Shown here: one piece after another, positions 1 to 5,031 of the stretch
Numbering within the stretch: position 1 is the first letter of the stretch
Layout of the letters: every line of letters starts with the position of its first letter
From: Pseudomonadota bacterium
GTDB taxonomy: Bacteria; Pseudomonadota; Alphaproteobacteria; Rhizobiales; Beijerinckiaceae
Assembly (NCBI GenBank): GCA_023452965.1
Contig: JAEXUU010000788.1
Span: 1 to 5,862, forward strand
Direction: 5' to 3'
Length of the DNA stretch: 5,862 bases
Translations under genes and position numbers: made by a program
The notes under the pieces: model-generated
The model's database searches: none
Told to the model about the DNA's origin: nothing
Seen by the model: only the letters and a program-made list of their open reading frames with translations

Positions 1-30
1 CATCTACCTCGACCAAAACCGGAAACGCTC

Positions 31-693
31 ATGTCCCTGACCATCTATGGCTGCTATCGCTCGCGCGCGACGCGCAATGTCTGGCTCGCCAACGAGCTCG
101 GCATCTCTTTCAAGCAGGTTCCGGTGATTCAGGCCTACCGCCTCGCCGATCCAGACGCGCCCGGTGCGCCGCTCCATACCCGCAGCCCCGAATTCCTCAA
201 GGTCAACCCCAACGGGCACATCCCGTCGATCGACGATGACGGCTTCGTCCTGCACGAATCGCTGGCGATCAACCTCTACCTCGCCCGCAAGCATGGCGGG
301 TCGGTCGCGCCCAAGGACGTGCAGGAGGAAGGGCTCGCGGCAATGTGGGCGCTGTGGGCCGCGACCGAATGCGAGACGCACGCGCTCAACCTGACCTATC
401 ACCTCGCGGCCTATCCGCCGGAGAAGCGCGACCCGGCCATCGTCGCCGCCGCGCTCGCCGCCCTGCCCGCCCCCTTTGCCGTGCTCGACAAGGCCCTGGC
501 CGAAGGCGGCGGCTATGTGATGGGCGGGCGCTTCACCGTCAGTGACATCAACGTCGCCGAGATCATCCGCTACGCCAAACCGGCGGCGCAGCTCTTCGAC
601 GCCGCCACGAACGTCAAGGCCTGGCTCGAGGCCTGCCATGCCCGTCCGGCCTTCAAGGCGATGTGGGCGGCGCGCGAGGCGGAAGCCGCCTGA
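31..693 (+). CDS. Glutathione S-transferase family protein
   Basis: Soluble cytosolic protein of 220 residues, the usual length of a bacterial GST. The N-terminal thioredoxin-like domain covers about residues 1-88. It opens with a beta strand and YGCYRSRATRNVW (6-18), where Tyr9 or Ser11 sits in the position of the glutathione-activating residue. It then has NPNGHIPSI (59-67), with Ile64-Pro65 as the conserved cis-proline that contacts glutathione, and HES (75-77), whose Glu-Ser normally binds the gamma-glutamyl group. The all-helical C-terminal domain covers about 95-215 and carries the folding N-cap box FTVSDI (168-173, Thr169/Asp172). The family conjugates glutathione to electrophiles or acts as a peroxidase or isomerase; the substrate here is unknown. 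The start is the first in-frame ATG and gives a complete first strand, although only a weak GGAAA (21-25) precedes it. It is an apparent single gene followed by a hairpin. Family assignment is firm; class and substrate are not. Confidence 0.93.
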   Translation: MSLTIYGCYRSRATRNVWLANELGISFKQVPVIQAYRLADPDAPGAPLHTRSPEFLKVNPNGHIPSIDDDGFVLHESLAINLYLARKHGGSVAPKDVQEEGLAAMWALWAATECETHALNLTYHLAAYPPEKRDPAIVAAALAALPAPFAVLDKALAEGGGYVMGGRFTVSDINVAEIIRYAKPAAQLFDAATNVKAWLEACHARPAFKAMWAAREAEAA

Positions 694-712
694 GCCTGCC
701 TTGCGGAAATCG

Positions 713-737
713 GGTGGCCGGGCAAAGCCCGGCCGCC
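713..737 (+). terminator. GC-rich hairpin after the GST gene, possible terminator
   Basis: An inverted repeat begins 19 nt after the GST stop codon. The arm GGTGGCCGGGC (713-723) pairs with GCCCGGCCGCC (727-737) around an AAA loop, giving an 11-bp stem with one T-G wobble. The stem is very stable for its size and well placed to end the GST transcript or protect its 3' end. No run of T follows (the next bases are TACTGACG), so it is not a textbook intrinsic terminator. It could instead be a Rho-assisted pause site or a dispersed palindromic repeat. Confidence 0.4.
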
Positions 738-779
738 TACTGACGCAGGCTGACCCGCCCTGCGAAGATAGATTGCGCC

Positions 780-1721
780 ATGACACAGCCGACCTCCGCT
801 CCCGCGCTGCGCATGGGCCCGACCGAGTGGCTCCTGCTCGTCGTCCTATCCGTCCTGTGGGGCGGCTCGTTCTTCTTCAACAAGCTCACCGTGGCGGAAT
901 GGCCGCCCTTCGCGGTGGTGCAGGTCCGCGTCGGCCTTGCCGCGCTGTCGCTGCTGCTGGTGGTCCGGATCACCGGGCAATCCATGGCGGTGGGACGCAG
1001 CCTCTGGCTCGCCTTCTTCGGCATGGGTGTCCTCAACAACCTGATCCCGTTCAGCCTTTTCCTTTGGGGCCAGCAGCAGATCGCCAGCGGCCTCGCTTCG
1101 ATCCTGAACGCCACGACGCCGATCTTCGCCGTGCTGGTGATGCATTGCTTCGGCAATGAGAAGGCGACGGGGTTGAAGCTCGGCGGCGTCCTCGCCGGCC
1201 TCATCGGCGTCGGCATATTGATGGGGCCCGATGCGCTCGGCGGCCTCGGCTCCAATCTCGCGGCGCAGCTCGCCTGCGTTCTTGCTGCGGTTTCCTACGC
1301 CTTCTCCGGCCTGTTCGGCCGGCGCTTCCGCGGCCTGCCGCCGCTCGTCGCCGCCACCGGCCAGTTGTCCGCCTCGACCATCATGATCGTTCCGATCGTG
1401 TTTTTCCTGCACCCGCCCTGGACGCTGCCGGTCCCCTCGCAGCAGGCTGTCCTCGCGGCCGTGGGCCTGGCGCTGATCTCGACGGCCCTGGCCTACATCA
1501 TCTTCTTCCGGATCATGCGCACCGCCGGGCCGAGCAACGTTATGCTGGTGACCTTCCTGATCCCGGTCAGCGCCATCCTGCTCGGATCCGGCCTGCTCGG
1601 CGAAGAGCTTCTGCCGCGCCATTTCGCCGGCATGGCCGCGATCTTCGTCGGACTCGCACTGATCGACGGCCGGGTCGCAACCTTGTGGAACGCCAGACGA
1701 GCGGGCGCCCCGACCGCTTGA
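780..1721 (+). CDS. DMT superfamily (EamA domain) membrane transporter
   Basis: Integral inner-membrane protein of 313 residues, the normal size for the ten-helix drug/metabolite transporter group. Two EamA repeats are visible. The first covers roughly residues 16-148, with the hallmark LWGGSFFFNKL (26-36) in helix 1 and LASILNATTPIFAVLV (105-120) in helix 4. The second covers roughly 160-296, with SYAFSGLFGRRF (172-183), ALAYIIFFRIMRTAG (236-250) and the closing VTFLIPVSAILLG (257-269) followed by GEELLPRHFAGMAAIFVG (274-291). Ten hydrophobic segments are apparent. Such proteins usually export or exchange amino acids, metabolites or drugs by secondary transport; the substrate cannot be told. 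The ATG at 780 has GAAGA at 764-768 (11-nt spacing). The next in-frame ATG (813, residue 12) has no convincing ribosome site and would leave helix 1 intact, so it is a less likely alternative. It stands alone between the GST and the LysR/TTT unit. Confidence 0.93.
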   Translation: MTQPTSAPALRMGPTEWLLLVVLSVLWGGSFFFNKLTVAEWPPFAVVQVRVGLAALSLLLVVRITGQSMAVGRSLWLAFFGMGVLNNLIPFSLFLWGQQQIASGLASILNATTPIFAVLVMHCFGNEKATGLKLGGVLAGLIGVGILMGPDALGGLGSNLAAQLACVLAAVSYAFSGLFGRRFRGLPPLVAATGQLSASTIMIVPIVFFLHPPWTLPVPSQQAVLAAVGLALISTALAYIIFFRIMRTAGPSNVMLVTFLIPVSAILLGSGLLGEELLPRHFAGMAAIFVGLALIDGRVATLWNARRAGAPTA

Positions 1722-1851
1722 CCGGCTTCTGCCGAGCGCGGAAAAATCCCAAAAATTCAACCGATTACAGCATCGCCCGGCCATGGGAGCGGCTTTCACC
1801 CTGTGGATGCCGCCGCCGAGGCAATGAGCTTTGTTGCCAATAAATTATGAA

Positions 1852-1868
1852 TTGCTCTAGGGTCGCAA
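1852..1868. promoter_or_regulatory. Candidate LysR-type operator, TTGC-N9-GCAA
   Basis: TTGC (1852-1855) and GCAA (1865-1868) form an inverted repeat of 17 bp. With flanking bases the arms read AATTGC and GCAAATT, so the symmetry continues apart from one extra A. It lies in the most A/T-rich part of the non-coding stretch before the regulator gene, about 90 bp from its start codon and 9 bp before a TTGACG hexamer. LysR-type proteins typically bind short interrupted dyads of about 15-17 bp just upstream of the -35 element, often of their own promoter. Position and shape fit; the 4-bp arms could arise by chance, so this is a candidate only. Confidence 0.35.
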
Positions 1869-1877
1869 ATTAAGCGG

Positions 1878-1906
1878 TTGACGCTAAAGGGGCATAACAG
1901 AAATCA
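1878..1906 (+). promoter_or_regulatory. Possible promoter of the regulator/TTT operon
   Basis: TTGACG (1878-1883) matches five of six bases of the sigma-70 type -35 consensus. At 17-bp spacing the -10 position is AAATCA (1901-1906), a poor match, although alphaproteobacterial -10 elements are often loose. Initiation near 1913 would give a leader of about 43 nt and would put the candidate dyad near -53, a usual place for a LysR-type recognition site. No better hexamer pair was seen between 1741 and 1950. Confidence 0.27.
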
Positions 1907-1936
1907 CTGGACGATATCACAAAAAGCGATACGCCA

Positions 1937-1944
1937 GAGGGGAG
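1937..1944 (+). promoter_or_regulatory. Ribosome binding site that sets the LysR start
   Basis: GAGGGGAG lies 11 nt before the ATG at 1956. It is the only purine-rich anti-16S match in the region. It makes 1956 the start rather than the in-frame TTG at 1878, which has no such site and overlaps the putative -35 hexamer. Confidence 0.7.
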
Positions 1945-1955
1945 ACGCGACAACC

Positions 1956-2945
1956 ATGGATCTGCGGCAACTGCGATGCTTCATCGCGGTGGCGGAGGAG
2001 CTTCATTTCGGCCGAGCGGCCGAGCGGCTCGGCCTCGCGCCACCCGCTCTCTCGCGCCAGATCAGCGCGCTGGAGGATGGACTCGGCGTCAGCCTGCTGA
2101 CGCGCACGACCCGTCAGGTCGCACTCACGCGCGCCGGCCTGATCATGCTCGAGGAAGCCAAGGGCATCCTGGTCAGGATGGAGCGTGCCTCGCGGTCCGT
2201 CCGGGAGGCTTCTCTGGCCTCGAGCCGTGTGCTGCGGGTCGGCGCGATCGACGCAGCCTCCTCCAGCTTCGTGCCCGAGGCCCTGGTGACCTTCCGCGCC
2301 CGCCATCCCGGCATCGAGATCAAGTTCGTCGAGGCGATGACCGCGCCGCTCGTCCAGATGCTGGAGGCCGGCAAGCTCGATCTGGCGCTGCTGCGCCCGC
2401 CGCGCAAGCCGACAGACTGCGCCTTCGAGGTGTTGCGGGTCGAGCGCCCGATCGTCGTGCTGAACGACGCCCACCCCCTGGCCGCGCGCGACGATCTCAC
2501 CATGCAGGACCTCGTCGGCGAGCCTTTCGTGGTGCCGTCGAAACGGATCCGTCCCTTCGCCTACGACCTCGTCATGGCCTATTTCGAGAGCGTCGGCGCC
2601 GTTCCCAACGTCATCATCGAGGCAACCGAAAAGCCGGCCATGATGTCGGCGGTGGCGGCCGGGCTCGGCATGTCGCTGGCCCCGGACTGGGTTTCGCGGC
2701 TGAGTTTTCCCGGCGTCACCATGCGCCGCTTGCGCGGCGCACTGCTCGACCCGCCGCCGCCCGGCGCGCTCGTCGGCGTCGCCTGGCGGCCGCAGCAGAA
2801 GCTTTCCGCGCGCGACGATTTTCTCGCCATCCTGCGAGAGAGCGTCACGCTGATCGACGAGCGTATCACCCTGCCCTTCACTGTGCCGGTGCACGCCCGA
2901 AAGCCCGCGATGCGCGCCGTCGCGACCCAAGCCGGAGGTTACTGA
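1956..2945 (+). CDS. LysR-type transcriptional regulator, linked to TTT genes
   Basis: Cytosolic DNA-binding regulator of 329 residues. The winged helix-turn-helix occupies about residues 1-60: MDLRQLRCFIAVAEELHF starts the domain, AAERLGLAPPALSRQISALE (21-40) is the helix-turn-helix with its recognition helix, and TRTTRQVALTRAG (49-61) is the wing. A linker helix (about 62-90) leads to the periplasmic-binding-protein-like effector domain (about 92-296). That domain has LRVGAIDAASSSFVPEAL (93-110), RHPGIEIKF (116-124), AGKLDLALLRPP (138-149) and AAGLGMSLAPDWV (234-246). The LRPP and AAGLG patterns recall the CatM/BenM-like aromatic/organic-acid subgroup; this is resemblance, not proof of ligand. 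About 25-30 residues extend beyond the usual LysR end; their codons contain the tctB ribosome site. The start is set by the Shine-Dalgarno at 1937-1944 and by the standard MDLRQL opening. The stop overlaps the TctB start by one base, so it very likely controls, and is co-transcribed with, the transporter genes. Confidence 0.95.
   Translation: MDLRQLRCFIAVAEELHFGRAAERLGLAPPALSRQISALEDGLGVSLLTRTTRQVALTRAGLIMLEEAKGILVRMERASRSVREASLASSRVLRVGAIDAASSSFVPEALVTFRARHPGIEIKFVEAMTAPLVQMLEAGKLDLALLRPPRKPTDCAFEVLRVERPIVVLNDAHPLAARDDLTMQDLVGEPFVVPSKRIRPFAYDLVMAYFESVGAVPNVIIEATEKPAMMSAVAAGLGMSLAPDWVSRLSFPGVTMRRLRGALLDPPPPGALVGVAWRPQQKLSARDDFLAILRESVTLIDERITLPFTVPVHARKPAMRAVATQAGGY
2934..2938 (+). promoter_or_regulatory. 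Ribosome binding site for TctB inside the LysR gene
   Basis: GGAGG sits 6 nt before the ATG at 2945 and lies within the last codons of the regulator gene. It fixes the TctB start and implies that ribosomes ending the regulator can restart directly on TctB. Confidence 0.8.
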
Positions 2946-3463
2946 TGAGTTTGAACAAGATCGAGTCGGCGCAGGGGCTGCGTATCCGATCGACCCAGGA
3001 TTTCGCGGCGGGACTGTTCATGATCGGCCTCGCCGGGCTCGCCTTGTTCCTGTCACGCGATCTGGCAGCCGGCACCTTGCGGCAGCTCGGTCCGGGCATG
3101 CTGCCGAAGTCCTTCGCCGTGATCTGCGCGGCCCTCGGCCTGCTGCTGAGCGTGAACTCGCTGCGCTACAAGGGCGAGAAGCTGGCCGGCTGGTCCTGGC
3201 GCGGCGTCCTGTTCGTGCTCGGCGCCGCCTGCCTGTTCGGCCTGACGATCCGCGGCTTCGAGATCGGCCCGCTGAAGGTGCCGGCCCTCGGCATGCTGGT
3301 ATCCGGGCCGCTCGTCGTCTTCGTCTCCGGCCTTGCTGCGGAGGACGTCAAGCTCAAGGAGCTGGCGATCTTCGCGATCGCGATGACCATCGCCTGTGCC
3401 CTCCTCTTCAAATACGCGCTGAGCCTGCCGATCCCGCTGGCGCCCTGGCTCTTCGGGATCTGA
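2945..3463 (+). CDS. TTT transporter small membrane subunit, TctB family
   Basis: Small inner-membrane subunit of a tripartite tricarboxylate transporter, 172 residues, within the family's normal 140-180. After a short polar N-terminus there are hydrophobic segments near residues 20-37, 54-71, 87-102, 112-131 and 139-157; the family is usually described with four helices. Family signatures are QDFAAGLFMIGLAGLALF (18-35), the loop GTLRQLGPGMLPKSFAV (43-59) with the conserved GPG-x-x-P, and the C-terminal LSLPIPLAPW (159-168). TctB is thought to act with TctA in ion-driven uptake of a carboxylate delivered by a periplasmic binding protein; its exact role is less well defined than TctA's. The ATG at 2945 shares its A with the regulator's TGA stop and has GGAGG at 2934-2938. 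TctA follows after 4 nt. The open frame continues upstream through the regulator gene, but that part is an out-of-frame shadow. Confidence 0.92.
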   Translation: MSLNKIESAQGLRIRSTQDFAAGLFMIGLAGLALFLSRDLAAGTLRQLGPGMLPKSFAVICAALGLLLSVNSLRYKGEKLAGWSWRGVLFVLGAACLFGLTIRGFEIGPLKVPALGMLVSGPLVVFVSGLAAEDVKLKELAIFAIAMTIACALLFKYALSLPIPLAPWLFGI

Positions 3464-3467
3464 CACG

Positions 3468-4970
3468 ATGCATGACATGATCGCCAATCTCGGGCTCGGC
3501 TTCTCCGTCGCGCTCGGCCTGCAGAACATCGCCCTCGCCTTCGTCGGCTGCCTCGTCGGCACGCTGATCGGCGTGCTGCCGGGCGTCGGCCCGGTCGCCA
3601 CCATCGCCATGCTCTTGCCGATCACCTTCGGGCTCGACCCGGTCGGCGCGCTGATCATGCTCGCCGGCATCTATTACGGCGCGCAATACGGTGGCTCGAC
3701 CACCGCTATCCTGGTCAACATCCCCGGCGAGGCGACTGCGGTCGTCACCACACTCGACGGCCACCAGATGGCCAAGCAGGGCCGCGCCGGCGTCGCGCTC
3801 GGTACCGCGGCGATCGGCTCCTTCGTCGCCGGCTGCTTCGCGACGTTGATCATCGCGGCGCTCGGCGCCCCGCTGACCAAGCTTGCCTTGCTGTTCGGCC
3901 CGGCCGAGTACTTCTCGCTGATGGTGATGGGCCTGTGCTTCGCGGTCGTGCTGGCGCGCGGTTCGATCCTCAAGGCCTTCTGCATGATCATGCTCGGCCT
4001 CCTGCTCTCGACCGTCGGCACCGACCTCGAGACCGGCCAGGAGCGCATGACCTTCGGCTTCCCGCCGCTGGCCGACGGCATCGACTTCGCCGTGCTGGCG
4101 ATGGGCGTGTTCGGCTTCGCCGAAGTGCTGCGCAACCTCGAGAACCCCGAGGCGCGCGACGTCGTGAAGGCCAAGATCGGCCGGCTGCTGCCGAGCTGGG
4201 AAGACATCAAGCAATCGGCCGCGCCCTGCCTGCGCGGCACCTTCATCGGCGGCGTTCTGGGCATCCTGCCCGGCAATGGCGCGGTGCTCGGCCCCTTCGC
4301 CAGCTACACGCTCGAGAAGAAGATCGCCAAGGATCCCTCCCGCTTCGGCAAGGGTGCGATCGAGGGCGTCGCCGGGCCGGAATCGGCCAACAACGCAGGC
4401 GCGCAGACCGCCTTCATCCCGCTGCTCACCCTCGGCATTCCGCCGAATGCGGTGATGGCGCTGATGGTCGGCGCGATGACGATCCACGGCATCATCCCCG
4501 GTCCGCAGGTCATGACCAAGAACCCGGAGCTGTTCTGGGGCATGATCGCCTCGATGTGGATCGGCAACCTGATGCTGCTGATCATCAACCTGCCGCTGGT
4601 CGGCGTCTGGGTGAAGCTGCTGCAGGTGCCCTACCGCCTGATGTTCCCGGCGATCCTGATCTTCTGCTCGATCGGCATCTACTCGGTGAACAACCAGCCC
4701 GTCGACGTCGCCTTCACCGCGCTGTTCGGCCTGTTCGGCTACCTCCTGATCAAGCTCGGCTTCGAGCCGGCCCCGATGCTGCTCGGCTTCGTGCTCGGCA
4801 AGCTGATGGAGGAGAAGCTGCGTCAGGCGCTGATCATCTCGCGCGGCTCGTTCATGACCTTCATCGAGCGGCCGATCTCGGCCGGGCTGCTGCTGGTCGC
4901 GGTCGCGATCCTCGTCGTCGCGCTCCTGCCGTCGATGTCGAAGAAGCGCGACGAGGTCTTCACCGAATGA
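3468..4970 (+). CDS. TTT transporter large membrane subunit, TctA family
   Basis: Main translocating inner-membrane subunit, 500 residues, the standard TctA length, with about ten to twelve hydrophobic segments. The two related halves of the family are visible. Half one has GTLIGVLPGVGPVATIAMLLP (31-51) and YGGSTTAILVNIPGEAT (74-90) followed by LDGHQMAKQGRAG (96-108). Half two has GGVLGILPGNGAVLGPFASY (261-280) then EKK, and AGPESANNAGAQTAFIPLL (302-320) followed by TLGIPPNAVMALMVGA (321-336). These paired glycine/proline re-entrant-like motifs are the diagnostic TctA features. A polar C-terminus (SKKRDEVFTE) is probably cytoplasmic. It should import a carboxylate handed over by the binding protein, driven by an ion gradient; the substrate is unknown. 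The start at 3468 is 4 nt after the TctB stop with only a weak GGGA (3455-3458), so translation is probably coupled. In the second half PGNG replaces the PGGG I associate with the family. Confidence 0.96.
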   Translation: MHDMIANLGLGFSVALGLQNIALAFVGCLVGTLIGVLPGVGPVATIAMLLPITFGLDPVGALIMLAGIYYGAQYGGSTTAILVNIPGEATAVVTTLDGHQMAKQGRAGVALGTAAIGSFVAGCFATLIIAALGAPLTKLALLFGPAEYFSLMVMGLCFAVVLARGSILKAFCMIMLGLLLSTVGTDLETGQERMTFGFPPLADGIDFAVLAMGVFGFAEVLRNLENPEARDVVKAKIGRLLPSWEDIKQSAAPCLRGTFIGGVLGILPGNGAVLGPFASYTLEKKIAKDPSRFGKGAIEGVAGPESANNAGAQTAFIPLLTLGIPPNAVMALMVGAMTIHGIIPGPQVMTKNPELFWGMIASMWIGNLMLLIINLPLVGVWVKLLQVPYRLMFPAILIFCSIGIYSVNNQPVDVAFTALFGLFGYLLIKLGFEPAPMLLGFVLGKLMEEKLRQALIISRGSFMTFIERPISAGLLLVAVAILVVALLPSMSKKRDEVFTE

Positions 4971-4992
4971 CGGGGTTGTCACTCGCCCCCGT
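4970..4992 (+). other. Small intercistronic hairpin between TctA and the binding protein
   Basis: ACGGGG (4970-4975) pairs with CCCCGT (4987-4992), a perfect 6-bp GC-rich stem with an 11-nt loop that begins in the last base of the TctA stop codon. It occupies the first third of the 61-nt gap before the binding-protein gene. No T-run follows, so it is not an intrinsic terminator. It could protect the end of the upstream message or mark a processing point, or it may be incidental. Confidence 0.3.
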
Positions 4993-5017
4993 TGCCCCAT
5001 CTTCAGATCATTGCGTC

Positions 5018-5024
5018 AGGGAGG
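5018..5024 (+). promoter_or_regulatory. Strong ribosome binding site for the binding protein
   Basis: AGGGAGG lies 7 nt before the ATG at 5032. It is clearly better than the site of TctA, which fits the higher protein amounts normally needed for a periplasmic binding protein than for its membrane partners. It fixes the start of the signal peptide. Confidence 0.75.
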
Positions 5025-5031
5025 ATTACCG

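Noticed and set aside
4..786. A 260-codon - strand frame opposite the GST gene
   Set aside because: Composition of a shadow frame; the + strand carries all GST motifs.
1722..1760. Terminator after the DMT gene (CGGC-TTCT-GCCG followed by A-rich sequence)
   Set aside because: The stem is only 4 bp, and the following A runs are not T runs on the coding strand, so there is no support for an intrinsic terminator.
846..1799. A 317-codon - strand frame opposite the DMT transporter
   Set aside because: Same signature: charged, repetitive composition without domains, fully overlapping a clear EamA protein.
1840..1848. ATAA-A-TTAT mini-palindrome as an operator
   Set aside because: Four-base A/T arms in an A/T-rich patch are easily due to chance; the nearby TTGC-N9-GCAA dyad is a better candidate.
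1878..1955. A 26-residue N-terminal extension of the LysR protein from a TTG start
   Set aside because: The TTG is part of TTGACG, has no ribosome site, lies in the A/T-rich non-coding stretch, and the extension precedes the standard MDLRQL opening that has a good Shine-Dalgarno.
1917..2930. A 337-codon - strand frame opposite the LysR gene
   Set aside because: No recognisable domain, His/Arg/Asp/Gln-rich, antisense shadow of a canonical regulator.
1976..2944. Upstream extension of the TctB frame through the LysR gene
   Set aside because: An accidental +2 frame with Arg/Ala/Pro-rich sequence; TctB homology and the ribosome site begin at 2945.
3408..5000. A 530-codon open frame on the - strand opposite TctA
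   Set aside because: It lies exactly opposite a gene with diagnostic TctA motifs. Its product is a low-complexity Arg/Asp/Glu/Gln/His-rich string with no hydrophobic core, as expected when the complement of a GC-rich transmembrane gene is read.
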